Source: Rhizobium favelukesii (GTDB lineage: Bacteria > Pseudomonadota > Alphaproteobacteria > Rhizobiales > Rhizobiaceae). Taken from it: 64,000 bases of DNA. The stretch is from NCBI RefSeq assembly GCF_000577275.2, contig NZ_HG916852.1, forward strand, positions 2,855,001 to 2,919,000, given 5' to 3'. A program made the translations under genes and the position numbers. The notes under the pieces are model-generated. The model had not been told where the DNA came from, did not search any database, and saw nothing but the letters and a program-made list of their open reading frames with translations. Positions 26,196 to 35,273 of the stretch are shown one piece after another (position 1 is the stretch's first letter; the number at the start of each line of letters is the position of its first letter).

Positions 26196-27254
26196 CTGCA
26201 TGGCAGCCGGCAGCGTCCGTATGACGAGCCGCCGGAGCGGCATCCATCCGGTGCCGATGACGAGCACGATCGCGCCGACGGTCAGAAGCGTGATGTAGAT
26301 GTAGGTATCGACAGAGGCGTCCCCCTGGCGGAAGATGCCGTAGAGCGCAAAGCCCAGCGACAGTAGTCCTGACGTCACGAATGCGCGCCGGTCGATGATG
26401 AGGCCGATCAGCATGAGCGCGACGACCGTCGCAACCACCACGGGCGTACGAAACGATACTGTCTGCAGCGCAGCAAGCGTACCGCCGCTCAGACCGGCAA
26501 GCGAAATGACGCTGTAGAGCAAAGCCGGTGCTGCGCCGAGATGGAGCCAGAAGGCAATATCGGAATTGACTGTACGACGAAGCGGGTCGCGCAGATCGAA
26601 TTTCATGGCCAGTGCGAAAAGACCGACCGCGCATATGATCGCGATGATCGACAACACGACGGGATGATTGACCTCGAAGAGGGGATCGCCGCTGAGCCAG
26701 CCGAGGGTGCGCAAAACCAGCTGCAGAACAACCACCGCCGCCCCTATGATCGTGAGCGCAAGGGCGAGCGGGATGCGATACAGCAAATAGAAGAGACCGA
26801 ACACAACCGGAAAGGCGAGCGTGTACTGCAGTGCCACGTTGCCGCCTATGGCAATGACAGCAGGGGAGCCTTCCAGCCAGCGCGCAGCCACCACTGCGGT
26901 CCAGAGCGCAAGCGTGACGGTCAAGGCGACAGCAGGCAATGCCAGCCTCTGGCGTCGAACAAGGATCTCCGCAAGAACGACGATTGCCGGCAACACCGCG
27001 AAGACCGAAGCGATGCCCCACAGCCCTGCCAGCGCCACGATGATGCCGATCGTAATCAGCACATCGTGAAAGCCGCGCACGAAACTCGGCGTCTCGGTGT
27101 CTGAGAAAGCTGTCGGCTCCGCGCGCTGCTCCACCGGCTGGCCATCCGCCTTGACGCCGCGCTCGATCAGAAACGGCAGAAGCCGCTCAGCAGCCCGGAC
27201 TGGAATGATACCCTCACGTGTGGCTTCATCGAGGATCAATTTCAATTCGGGCAT
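26175..27254 (-). CDS. DUF2157 multi-pass membrane protein
   Basis: A 359-residue protein. An N-terminal cytosolic stretch (ELKLILDEATREGIIPVRAAERLLPFL), the DUF2157 signature region that resembles a helical recognition domain, is followed by about ten hydrophobic helices. The family is widespread and uncharacterised. ATG 27254 is the first ATG; a TTG two codons earlier (27260) is an alternative. It is divergent from the MaoC pair. No partner gene of known function is nearby. Confidence 0.75.
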   Translation of the reverse strand: MPELKLILDEATREGIIPVRAAERLLPFLIERGVKADGQPVEQRAEPTAFSDTETPSFVRGFHDVLITIGIIVALAGLWGIASVFAVLPAIVVLAEILVRRQRLALPAVALTVTLALWTAVVAARWLEGSPAVIAIGGNVALQYTLAFPVVFGLFYLLYRIPLALALTIIGAAVVVLQLVLRTLGWLSGDPLFEVNHPVVLSIIAIICAVGLFALAMKFDLRDPLRRTVNSDIAFWLHLGAAPALLYSVISLAGLSGGTLAALQTVSFRTPVVVATVVALMLIGLIIDRRAFVTSGLLSLGFALYGIFRQGDASVDTYIYITLLTVGAIVLVIGTGWMPLRRLVIRTLPAAMQEKLPPA

Positions 27255-27335
27255 GGTCAAAATCTCGCGGGGTTCGTTGAGTCGCGTCGAATGCTATTGT
27301 AGTCGTTCTGAAACGCCAAAGCGGGGAAGAGAAAT

Positions 27336-27806
27336 TTGTCCGATCAGAAACTTGCCTTCGAAGATTTCCAGCCGGGGCGACGTTTTGCACTCGGCCCGAG
27401 GCCGGTCACGGCAGCGGAGATCATCGCGTTCGCCCGCGAATTCGACCCGCAGCCGATGCATCTCGACGAGGCGGCCGGCCGCGCCAGCATCCTCGGTGGG
27501 TTGGCAGCATCCGGGTGGCATACGTCCGCACTGTTCATGCGCATGATGGCGGAGAGCTTCCTCATCAACTCGTTCTCTCAAGGCGCGCCCGGCGTCGATG
27601 TCATGGAATGGCGAAAGCCTGTTCTTGCCGGAGACACGCTTTCGGGCCATTCGACAGTCATGGAGACCCGTGCGCTGCGCTCCAGGCCCGGCATCGGCAT
27701 GGTGAAGTTCCGCCATGAGGTTGAGAACCAGAAAGGCAAACTCGTCTGCGTGGCCGAGAATTCGATCATGTTCGTCCTGCGTGAAGCGCTGGAGAAGACC
27801 GCATGA
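27336..27806 (+). CDS. MaoC family dehydratase (1)
   Basis: A 156-residue hot-dog fold protein with the MaoC/(R)-hydratase core: TAAEIIAFAREFDPQPMHLDE carries the catalytic Asp/His pair (D-P-x-x-x-H), followed by GGLAASGWHT and the conserved central helix. It starts at TTG 27336, eight bases after GGGGAAGAG, and its stop overlaps the next gene by four bases. Two adjacent single-domain MaoC proteins often form a heterodimer that hydrates enoyl-CoA; the acyl substrate is unknown here. Confidence 0.9.
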   Translation: MSDQKLAFEDFQPGRRFALGPRPVTAAEIIAFAREFDPQPMHLDEAAGRASILGGLAASGWHTSALFMRMMAESFLINSFSQGAPGVDVMEWRKPVLAGDTLSGHSTVMETRALRSRPGIGMVKFRHEVENQKGKLVCVAENSIMFVLREALEKTA

Positions 27807-28270
27807 TCATGGCAGAACGCTACGCCAGCGGCGAGAAGACCGAAATCGGCAGCTACCTATTCACGGCCGAACGGATCGTTCGCTTTGCCGAGCGCTTCGA
27901 CCCTCAACTGTTCCACATGGACGCGGAAGCCGCAAAGGCTACGCTCTTTGGCGGTCTCTGCGCTTCGGGATGGCACACTTGCGCGGCATGGATGAAGACC
28001 TTCGTCGCCTACTGGAGCGCAGAATGCGCTCGACTGACCGGCGAGGGCATCAAGCCGCCCAAGCTTGGCCCCTCCCCTGGCTTTCAGAAGCTTCAGTGGC
28101 TGCGGCCCGTCTTCGCCGGCGAGGAAGTGACTTATTCCGTCACGTTTCTTTCCAGCCGCCCCCTGGCGTCGCATCCGGGGCGTCGGTTGAACACTATCGT
28201 CTGCGAGGGCGCGATCGCTGACGGCGCGCCGGTCATCCGGTTCGAGAGCACCGTCATCGAATTCGAGTGA
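27803..28270 (+). CDS. MaoC family dehydratase (2)
   Basis: A 155-residue paralogue of the preceding gene, start ATG 27803 within ATGA (overlap with the first MaoC) or ATG 27809. It has the same catalytic layout: FTAERIVRFAERFDPQLFHMD and LFGGLCASGWHTCA. The two share roughly a third of positions by eye. Tight coupling suggests equal synthesis and a heterodimer. Confidence 0.88.
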   Translation: MIMAERYASGEKTEIGSYLFTAERIVRFAERFDPQLFHMDAEAAKATLFGGLCASGWHTCAAWMKTFVAYWSAECARLTGEGIKPPKLGPSPGFQKLQWLRPVFAGEEVTYSVTFLSSRPLASHPGRRLNTIVCEGAIADGAPVIRFESTVIEFE

Positions 28271-28279
28271 TCGCGGGGC

Positions 28280-28822
28280 TCAGTGGCCTGAGAATTCCAC
28301 CAGGGTTCGAACGTCGACGCCGAGATCCTCCAGCTTCCTGCGGCCGCCGAGATCCGGCAGGTCGATGACGAAGCAGGCTGAAACGACCTGCGCCCCCATT
28401 TGCCGCAGGAGCTGTGTGGCGGCCACCGCCGTTCCTCCAGTGGCGATCAGATCATCGACGAGGATGACCTTCTCGCCTGGCTGCACCGCATCCAGGTGCA
28501 TCTCCATTTCGTCGACACCATATTCCAGGCTATAAGCGACACGCACGGTATCGCGTGGCAGCTTGCCTTTCTTGCGGATCGGTACGAACCCCGCCGAAAG
28601 CTGATGCGCCACCGCACCGCCCAGAATGAAGCCCCGCGCTTCGGTTCCGGCAATCTTGTCGATCTTCAGGCCTGCATAGGGCTGCACCAGTTCATCGACG
28701 GCGCGGCGGAAGGCGCGCGGATTGCCGAGAAGCGTGGTGATGTCACGGAAAATAATGCCGGGCTTTGGGTAGTCCGGGATGGAGCGGATGCTGGCTGCAA
28801 GCTCCGAAATCGTATCACTCAT
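28280..28822 (-). CDS. apt: Adenine phosphoribosyltransferase
   Basis: A 180-residue purine salvage enzyme converting adenine and PRPP to AMP. It has the APRT signatures [33 protein letters not shown], and the PRPP motif [14 protein letters not shown]. Length is standard. It is convergent with the MaoC pair. The petABC terminator lies between it and petC. Confidence 0.97.
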   Translation of the reverse strand: MSDTISELAASIRSIPDYPKPGIIFRDITTLLGNPRAFRRAVDELVQPYAGLKIDKIAGTEARGFILGGAVAHQLSAGFVPIRKKGKLPRDTVRVAYSLEYGVDEMEMHLDAVQPGEKVILVDDLIATGGTAVAATQLLRQMGAQVVSACFVIDLPDLGGRRKLEDLGVDVRTLVEFSGH

Positions 28823-28887
28823 GGAGTATCCATATTCTGCAGGGCTTCATTCGGCGCACCCTATCAATTGCCACTGTCGGAACCAAC

Positions 28888-28914
28888 AAAAAAGGCGGCA
28901 CGAAGGCCGCCTTT
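28888..28914 (-). terminator. Rho-independent terminator of petABC
   Basis: On the minus strand AAAGGCGGC (28914–28906) pairs with GCCGCCTTT (28899–28891), followed by a T-run at 28890–28888. It lies 23 bases after the petC stop. Confidence 0.9.
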
Positions 28915-28937
28915 CCCTAGATCCTGGAGCAAAGCTC

Positions 28938-29831
28938 TCAGTGTTCCTTGTTCGCATAGACCGAACGCTTGGTCAGATAGATCAGTCCCGTGAAGATCAC
29001 CAGGAAGACCATGACCATGAAGCCGGTGCGCTTGCGATCTTCGAGATGCGGCTCGGCAGCCCACATCAAGAAGGACGAGACGTCCTTGGCGTACTGGTCG
29101 ACCGTCGCCGGCGCACCGTCGTCATAGCTCACCTGGCCGTCGGACAGCGGCTTCGGCATCGCCAGAGCAGCGGCATTGGCGAAGTACGGGTTATAGTGCG
29201 TCCCATCGGCCACCTGAACGCCGGCCGGCGGCTGCTGGTCGTAGCCGGTCAGCAGCGAGTAGATGTAGTCAGGGCCACCTTCCTGATAACCGCCGACGAA
29301 CGGGATCATGTCGATCAGGAATTGCGGGAAACCACGTTCGATGCCGCGCGCCTTGGCAATCAGCGAGAAATCCGGGGGCGCCGCGCCATTGTTGGCCGCT
29401 GCCGCCGCTTCGTGGTTCGGGAACGGCGATGGGAAGTAATCCGACGGGATGGCCTTGCGGGTGAACATGTCACCGCTGGCGTTCGGACCGTCCTGAACCT
29501 CGTAGTTGGCGGCAAAGGCCTTCACCTGAGCGTCCGAGTAGCCAAGATCCCCAAGCGTTCGGAAGGGCACAAGGCTCATCGAATGACAGGCCGCACAGAC
29601 TTCCGTGTAGACCTTCAGACCGCGCTGCAACTGGCCCTTATCGTAGTGGCCGACAGGGCCGGCAAAGGTCCAGTGTTCATGCTTGGGATGAAGCAGCGGA
29701 TAGTGCGGCGTCTCGCCTTCGGCATGATGCGCCGGCTCGGCGCCGTTCGAGGCGGCTTCCTGGGCGAATGCTGCGCCGCTCAAACCGGCGACGACAGCAA
29801 GCGACAGGAGGCTTGTAACAAGCTTTTTCAT
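28938..29831 (-). CDS. petC: Cytochrome c1
   Basis: A 297-residue subunit of the cytochrome bc1 complex that passes electrons from the Rieske centre to soluble cytochrome c. Signal peptide (MKKLVTSLLSLAVVAGLSGAAFA), one covalent heme site CAACH (79–83), the conserved RKAIPSDYFPSPF and a C-terminal membrane anchor (MVMVFLVIFTGLIYL). The axial Met region is present (ALAMPKPLSDGQV). ATG 29831 follows GGGAAGAG. Last gene of petABC; not fused with cytochrome b as in Bradyrhizobium. Confidence 0.96.
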   Translation of the reverse strand: MKKLVTSLLSLAVVAGLSGAAFAQEAASNGAEPAHHAEGETPHYPLLHPKHEHWTFAGPVGHYDKGQLQRGLKVYTEVCAACHSMSLVPFRTLGDLGYSDAQVKAFAANYEVQDGPNASGDMFTRKAIPSDYFPSPFPNHEAAAAANNGAAPPDFSLIAKARGIERGFPQFLIDMIPFVGGYQEGGPDYIYSLLTGYDQQPPAGVQVADGTHYNPYFANAAALAMPKPLSDGQVSYDDGAPATVDQYAKDVSSFLMWAAEPHLEDRKRTGFMVMVFLVIFTGLIYLTKRSVYANKEH

Positions 29832-29857
29832 GTTTCTCTTCCCTTCCTGTCGCACGC

Positions 29858-31135
29858 TCAGGCCTTGACCGGCTCAGCGGCGGCAGCCTTGTTGCGCTTT
29901 TCCAGAACCGCTTCCGTAATTGAATTTGGCAAGCGGCGCGGCGTCTCGACGAGGCCGAGAACCGGCATGGCGACCAGGAAGAAGGCGAAGTATAGCAGCG
30001 TGCAGATCTGCGAGATGGTGGTGAACAGGCCCTCGGCAGGCTGGGAACCGAGCCAACCGAGAACGATGGCATTGGCGACGAACAGCCAGTAGAACACCCT
30101 GTACCACGGGCGATAGACAGCCGAGCGAACCTTCGACGTATCGAGCCAGGGCAGGAAGAACAGCACGATGATGGCGCCGAACATGACCAGGACGCCGGCG
30201 AGCTTGGAGTCGATCGGTCCGATGTTGAAGGTGATCGAGCGCAGCATCGCGTAGAACGGCAGGAAGTACCATTCCGGAACGATGTGGGCAGGCGTCTTCA
30301 ACGGATCAGCCGGAATGTAGTTGTCCGGGTGGCCAAGGAAGTTCGGCATGTAGAAGACGAAGTAGGCGTAGACCAGCAGGAAGATCGACACACCAAGCGC
30401 ATCCTTGAGGGTCGCGTAAGGTGTGAAGCGAACGGTATCCGTCTTGGTCTTGACCTCGACGCCGGTCGGATTCGTCTGACCGACAACGTGCAGCGCCCAG
30501 ATATGCAGGACGACGACGCCGGCAATGACGAAGGGCAGCAGGTAGTGCAGCGAGAAGAAGCGGTTCAGCGTCGGGTTCTCGACGGCGAAACCACCGAGCA
30601 GGAACTGCTGGATCCACTCGCCGACCAGCGGGAATGCGGAGAAGAAGCCGGTGATAACGGTCGCGCCCCAGAAGGACATCTGACCCCAGGGCAGAACGTA
30701 GCCCATGAAGCCGGTCGCCATCATCAGGAGGTAGATGAGGACGCCGAGGATCCAGAGGATCTCACGCGGCGCCTTGTAGGAGCCGTAGTAGAGACCACGG
30801 GCGATGTGCAGATAGACGGCAACGAAGAAGAAGGAGGCGCCGTTGGCGTGCATATAGCGCAGCAGCCAGCCATGGTTGACGTCACGCATGATCTTCTCGA
30901 CGGAGTTGAACGCAACCGTCGTTTCCGCGGCATAGTGCATGGCAAGCACGACGCCGGTTAAGATCTGCACGATGAGCATGACGGCAAGCATGGCGCCGAA
31001 GGTATAGGCATAGTTCAGGTTCCGCGGAACCGGATATGCGACGAAACTGTCGTAGACCATGCGCGGCAAAGGCAGGCGCGAATCGATCCACTTCTCTAGG
31101 CCGGTTGATGGCTCGTAGCTGGAATGGCCACTCAT
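29858..31135 (-). CDS. petB: Cytochrome b
   Basis: A 425-residue multi-pass cytochrome b, carrier of hemes bL and bH and the quinone sites of the bc1 complex. Clear landmarks: [19 protein letters not shown], four ligand His in helices II and IV ([48 protein letters not shown]), the [14 protein letters not shown]o motif, and a C-terminal extension. Length is normal for Rhizobiaceae. Middle gene of the operon, 14 bases after petA and 26 before petC. Confidence 0.97.
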   Translation of the reverse strand: MSGHSSYEPSTGLEKWIDSRLPLPRMVYDSFVAYPVPRNLNYAYTFGAMLAVMLIVQILTGVVLAMHYAAETTVAFNSVEKIMRDVNHGWLLRYMHANGASFFFVAVYLHIARGLYYGSYKAPREILWILGVLIYLLMMATGFMGYVLPWGQMSFWGATVITGFFSAFPLVGEWIQQFLLGGFAVENPTLNRFFSLHYLLPFVIAGVVVLHIWALHVVGQTNPTGVEVKTKTDTVRFTPYATLKDALGVSIFLLVYAYFVFYMPNFLGHPDNYIPADPLKTPAHIVPEWYFLPFYAMLRSITFNIGPIDSKLAGVLVMFGAIIVLFFLPWLDTSKVRSAVYRPWYRVFYWLFVANAIVLGWLGSQPAEGLFTTISQICTLLYFAFFLVAMPVLGLVETPRRLPNSITEAVLEKRNKAAAAEPVKA

Positions 31136-31148
31136 AAATCAGTCCCCC

Positions 31149-31727
31149 TCAACCGATCTTGATTACTTTATCGGAAATGAACGAATAGGTCGGGATCGCC
31201 AGGTTCTGCGGCGCCGGACCTTTGCGGATGCGGCCGGCCGTATCGTAGACCGAGCCATGGCAGGGACAGAACCAACCATTGTATTCGCCGGCCTGGCCGA
31301 GCGGGATGCAGCCGAGATGGGTGCACGAACCGATCATGACGATCCAGTTTTCCTTGTCCTTGCCGGCGGAACGGTCAACGCCAGTCGCCTGGGCGTCTGA
31401 AGGCAGGTTGGCGTTGCGCGCGACCGGATCCTTCAGATCGGACAGCGCAACCTCATCGGCAGCCTTCACTTCCTCAGGGGTACGGTTGCGGATGAAGATC
31501 GGCTTGCCGCGCCACTTGGCGGTCAGCGACATTCCGGGCTCGAGGCTGGAAACGTCGACTTCGATGGAAGCCAGAGCCAGCGTGGAGGCATCCGGACGCA
31601 TCTGATCGATAAACGGCCAAGCGACCGAAACGGCGCCGACAGCGCCCGCCATACCAGTGGTGAGATAAAGGAAATCACGGCGAGTGGGCTCGCCCGTGAT
31701 CTCGCTTGTCGTTTCGTGTTCGCTCAC
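31149..31727 (-). CDS. petA: Rieske iron–sulfur protein
   Basis: A 192-residue [2Fe–2S] subunit of bc1. A twin-arginine motif (TRRDFL, residues 15–20) precedes the N-terminal membrane anchor, as expected for a Tat-exported Rieske protein. Cluster ligands are Cys 135 and His 137 (CTHLGC) and Cys 154 and His 157 (CPCHGS), with disulfide Cys 140 and 156. First gene of petABC. The operon promoter should lie within 31728–32012, where I find no clear box. Confidence 0.97.
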   Translation of the reverse strand: MSEHETTSEITGEPTRRDFLYLTTGMAGAVGAVSVAWPFIDQMRPDASTLALASIEVDVSSLEPGMSLTAKWRGKPIFIRNRTPEEVKAADEVALSDLKDPVARNANLPSDAQATGVDRSAGKDKENWIVMIGSCTHLGCIPLGQAGEYNGWFCPCHGSVYDTAGRIRKGPAPQNLAIPTYSFISDKVIKIG

Positions 31728-32012
31728 GGCTTAAACCATCCTCTACGCAATTTTTGCGGAACTCCGCCTTCCCCTCGCGGCGGCGAATCTGTCGCGACAC
31801 AATTCGACCTTAGATTCCCCACCAATCCGGCGCGTTCTAAGCTTGATCGCAAATTATGTCCAGCCTTGGCAAGGCCATGTGGGCACAATGTCGCGGGAAT
31901 TTTCAGATGATTTTCGAAGACAATCACATGCTTGCCACAGTTGTGCATTGCACCAATTCGAACCTCGTGCTAGGCGACCGCCACAAACCTCTCCCCATCC
32001 CAGCGCCCGCCG

Positions 32013-32945
32013 ATGAAAGACACTTTATACTGCATAGGGAGTGTTCTCCTCTCGCTGTTACTGGCGCTGGTGTCTTTGCGCTATATCACACATGTGTGGC
32101 TTCTGGCCTTCGTCTATAGCTTTCAGATCCACTTTGCTCTGGTTGCGATCGCAGGCTGCCTGGTCCTTCTCATCCTCAGGCGGCACTGGTATGCCTACGT
32201 GCTGCTTTCCATCGCCGCGATGTTGCTTGGACATGGCGTGATCATGCTGCGGGAGTTTGAGGCACCCCCGGCACGTGCCGAGACGCCACCGCTTTTCAGG
32301 CTGATGTCCTTCAATATCGAGCACGAGAACGTCTCCAATGCAGCCCGCATTGCGGATTTCATCATCGCCTCGAATGCGGATGTCGTGAACATCCTGGAGG
32401 CTGCACCCCTTCGCCCGCACATCGCGCGCCTGTCTGGCACATATCCCTATCACATAGGCTGCGGTGCGGAGACCAACGAATGCGACACGCTTGTCCTCTC
32501 GAAGCGGCCGTTTGTCGACAAGAAGGTCAGCAGCCTAGGTGAGCTTTGGCGCAACCGGCTGACGCGCTCTGCCATCGACTTCGACGGAACCAAGGTCAAT
32601 TTCCTGGCAGCCCACCTCGCCAAACCCTATTTCGATGACTTCCAGACAGACGAACTCGTCGATCTCAGATCGGCGGCAGGTGCGATCGACGGCCCGCTCG
32701 TTCTTGCCGGAGACTTCAATTCCGCAATCGCCGACCCACACATCCAGCGTTTGATGCGCAGGGCCGGCTTTCACTCCGTCTTTCCGGAACCGGCGACCTG
32801 GCCGATCAGGGCGGGCCGCCTCGGCATCGGCATCGACCACGTCCTCGCCCGCCCTCCGCTGCGGCTGAAGTCGGTCGAACGGATCGAAGACAATATGGGG
32901 TCAAACCACTTTGGCCTCATGGCCGAGTTTGCGGTCGACGGTTGA
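32013..32945 (+). CDS. Membrane-anchored endonuclease/exonuclease/phosphatase family protein
   Basis: A 310-residue protein. Three N-terminal hydrophobic helices (residues 1–85) are followed by a periplasmic or cytosolic EEP domain: LMSFNIEHENV, ADVVNILEAAP (the catalytic Asn/Glu), VLAGDFNSA, and the closing GIDHVLARPPL and GSNHFGLMAEF (catalytic His). EEP members cleave phosphodiesters in nucleic acids or phospholipids; the target is unknown. It overlaps the convergent ABC exporter by 45 bases. Confidence 0.85.
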   Translation: MKDTLYCIGSVLLSLLLALVSLRYITHVWLLAFVYSFQIHFALVAIAGCLVLLILRRHWYAYVLLSIAAMLLGHGVIMLREFEAPPARAETPPLFRLMSFNIEHENVSNAARIADFIIASNADVVNILEAAPLRPHIARLSGTYPYHIGCGAETNECDTLVLSKRPFVDKKVSSLGELWRNRLTRSAIDFDGTKVNFLAAHLAKPYFDDFQTDELVDLRSAAGAIDGPLVLAGDFNSAIADPHIQRLMRRAGFHSVFPEPATWPIRAGRLGIGIDHVLARPPLRLKSVERIEDNMGSNHFGLMAEFAVDG

Positions 32946-34820
32946 CAGAGGCGTCGACGCCTCGAAATCGGTGGCGAGGAACCCGCCTGATTGCCGTGCC
33001 CAGAGTTCGGCATAGAGACCGCCACGCTTCAGCAGGGTCTCGTGTGTTCCCTCTTCGATGATCTCGCCCTCGTCGACGACGATCAATCGGTCGAGGGCGG
33101 CAATGGTCGAGAGCCGATGCGCGATGGCCAGCACCGTCTTGCCTTGCATCAGGCCGATCAGGTTGGATTGGATTGCCTCTTCCACCTCGGAATCCAGCGC
33201 CGAGGTGGCTTCGTCGAGCACGAGGATCGGCGCATCCTTCAGCATGATGCGTGCAATCGCGATGCGCTGGCGCTGACCGCCGGAGAGCTTCACGCCACGT
33301 TCCCCGACATGTGCATCGAAGCCGTTGCGGCCATTCTGGTCCTGCAGGCGCTCGATGAAGCCAAGCGCTTCTGCGCGCCGCGCCGCCTCCATCAGCCGCG
33401 CCTCGCCCGCATCAGGGCGCCCAAACAGGATATTGTCCCGGACCGAGCGATGCAGCAGCGACGTATCCTGGCTGACGACGCCGATCTGCATGCGCAGGGT
33501 TTCCTGCCTGACGGCTGCAATGTCCTGGCCATCGACCAATATCTGTCCGCCTTCGAGGTCGTAGAGGCGCAACAGCAGGTTCACCAGTGTGGACTTGCCA
33601 GCACCGGAGCGCCCGACGATACCGACCTTCTCCCCCGGTTCGATCGTCAGCGAGAAGTTGTCGATGACACCGCTTTCCCTGCCGTAGTGGAAGGAGACGT
33701 TCTCGAAGCGGATGCCGGGCTGTCGGATGACAAGGTCGGGCGCGTCGGGGCGATCGACCAGTCCGAGCGGCTGCGAAATCAGCTCGGCAGCATTCTGGAT
33801 CGTGCCGAGGTTGCGCATGATGCCGTTGAACTGGGTCATCAGCCGACCCAGAAGGAAGTTGAGGCGCAAGACAAGCGCAAGCGAGAACGCCACAGCACCG
33901 GAACTGACAAGGCCGGCCAGCCACAAATGAACGCAGAGCGCCGCCATCGTGACGATCATGATGCCCGAGAGCAGCGCCATCGAGGCGCGTACGCCGGTGA
34001 TGAAGCGCGTGAACCGCAGCACCGTCTCCTGATAGAAGTCGAAGCCTTGCCGCATGTAGCGGTCGCTCTCCTCATCGCGCGCAAACAGCTTCAAGGTCTG
34101 GATATTGCTGTACGCGTCCACCATGCGCCCGTTGATCATCGAGGCGGCTTCAGCTGTTTGGCGGGAATGAAACCGGATGCGCGGCACGAAATAGCGCGCC
34201 AGAACGGCGAAGGCGCACAGCCAGCAGAGCACGACCACGGCAAGCGAGAAATCGAGGCCTGCGACGAGCACCAGCGTCGTCGCCGCATAAATGCCGACGA
34301 ACCAGACACTCTCCATCAGCGACGTGACCAAGTCGCCCGTGGCCTGCCCGGCCGACCAGACCTTGGTGACGATGCGACCCGAGAAATCGCTTTGGAAGAA
34401 GGACAGCGATTGTTTCGAAACATGCAGATAGGATTGCCAGCGCGCCAGGTTGTAGAAGCCGGGCGTGATCACCTGCTGATCGACGAGCGCGATCAACAGC
34501 GCGACGACAAAGCGGACAATGCCGATAAGAACGAGCATGCTGAACAACTCGGCGCCGTGCGCGGCAAGGAGACCGCTCCAGCCTGCCGCCGGCGTGATCG
34601 TCGAAAGAATATCCACGAGCCGCCCGACGAACCAGAACAGTGCCGCCTCGATCGCCGCCGACATCCCGCCGAGCAGGAGCATCGCCACGAACGGCGCCTT
34701 CGCTTGACCGATATAGAACCAGACGAATCCAAACGTAGAGCGCGGTGGTTGAATGTTTTCCCGCGGCGCAAAGGGATTAATCCAATTTTCGAAAGCACGG
34801 AGGAGTCGTTTTATCAGCAT
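32901..34820 (-). CDS. ABC exporter, fused permease–ATPase (1)
   Basis: A 639-residue type IV exporter: six-helix membrane domain (residues about 35–330) then an ATPase domain with Walker A (VGRSGAGKSTL), signature LSGGQRQRIAIARI, Walker B ILVLDEATSALD and H-loop AHRLST. Substrate unknown; homologues are called lipid A/multidrug exporters. It shares about half its residues by eye with the exporter at 35274, and the two may pair. The opposite-strand reading of similar length is a shadow frame. Confidence 0.93.
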   Translation of the reverse strand: MLIKRLLRAFENWINPFAPRENIQPPRSTFGFVWFYIGQAKAPFVAMLLLGGMSAAIEAALFWFVGRLVDILSTITPAAGWSGLLAAHGAELFSMLVLIGIVRFVVALLIALVDQQVITPGFYNLARWQSYLHVSKQSLSFFQSDFSGRIVTKVWSAGQATGDLVTSLMESVWFVGIYAATTLVLVAGLDFSLAVVVLCWLCAFAVLARYFVPRIRFHSRQTAEAASMINGRMVDAYSNIQTLKLFARDEESDRYMRQGFDFYQETVLRFTRFITGVRASMALLSGIMIVTMAALCVHLWLAGLVSSGAVAFSLALVLRLNFLLGRLMTQFNGIMRNLGTIQNAAELISQPLGLVDRPDAPDLVIRQPGIRFENVSFHYGRESGVIDNFSLTIEPGEKVGIVGRSGAGKSTLVNLLLRLYDLEGGQILVDGQDIAAVRQETLRMQIGVVSQDTSLLHRSVRDNILFGRPDAGEARLMEAARRAEALGFIERLQDQNGRNGFDAHVGERGVKLSGGQRQRIAIARIMLKDAPILVLDEATSALDSEVEEAIQSNLIGLMQGKTVLAIAHRLSTIAALDRLIVVDEGEIIEEGTHETLLKRGGLYAELWARQSGGFLATDFEASTPLSTVDRKLGHEAKVV

Positions 34821-34981
34821 ATTTGCGATATAGGCTTAATAGCCGGAGCGGGAAAGCGACGGCCCCAGGGCGCAACCCTATATTTTCGTAACAATCGGTA
34901 ACAACAACGGCATCGTCGTTGAATGAGACTGACCTCGTCACAATCTCGGGGTACAATGGATTCTTACGGGAGACGGCCGCG

Positions 34982-35212
34982 ATGCAAGCAAGAAAGGCAA
35001 TCATGTCGAGTATTCCGCTGCCGCTTGCGGCACGACTTGATGCACTCGTTGAACAGTTGGACATATCCTACGACCAAGCTATTGCCGAGGCGATCTCTGC
35101 GTGGATCGATCGTGAGGAAGAGCGGCGTCTGTTCGCATTGCGTACGCTTGCGTCGACCAATAGCATGCTTGTCGAAGGAAACCGGGTGAAAGATTGGGCA
35201 GACAGCCTCTGA
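34982..35212 (+). CDS. Small ribbon-helix-helix (CopG-like) protein, orphan
   Basis: A 76-residue protein with a typical ribbon-helix-helix pattern: a short strand (IPLPLAARLDALV), then two helices (YDQAIAEAISAWI and DREEERRLFALRTL). RHH proteins bind DNA and often serve as antitoxins, but no toxin gene is adjacent. ATG 34982 follows GGGAGA; ATG 35003 is an alternative. It sits between two divergently placed ABC exporters and may regulate one. Downstream is a terminator. Confidence 0.7.
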   Translation: MQARKAIMSSIPLPLAARLDALVEQLDISYDQAIAEAISAWIDREEERRLFALRTLASTNSMLVEGNRVKDWADSL

Positions 35213-35237
35213 CCCCACATCCATAGACTTAAAAAGA

Positions 35238-35269
35238 GAAGCCCTCTCCGCATCTGCAGGGAGGGCTTC
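35238..35269. terminator. Terminator between RHH gene and second ABC exporter
   Basis: GAAGCCCTC 35238–35246 pairs with GAGGGCTTC 35261–35269. It lies 26 bases after the RHH stop and 5 bases before the end of the convergent exporter gene, so it may serve both; TGGTTT follows on the plus strand, AAAA precedes. Confidence 0.75.
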
Positions 35270-35273
35270 TGGT

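Noticed and set aside
32991..34901. A 636-codon frame on the plus strand opposite the first ABC exporter
   Set aside because: It is antisense to a gene with all ABC motifs, its product is rich in His, Arg and Gln in the way expected of shadow frames, and no domain is recognisable.
34982..35212. A toxin–antitoxin pair
   Set aside because: The RHH protein resembles an antitoxin, but no short toxin frame lies on either side; only ABC exporter genes follow.
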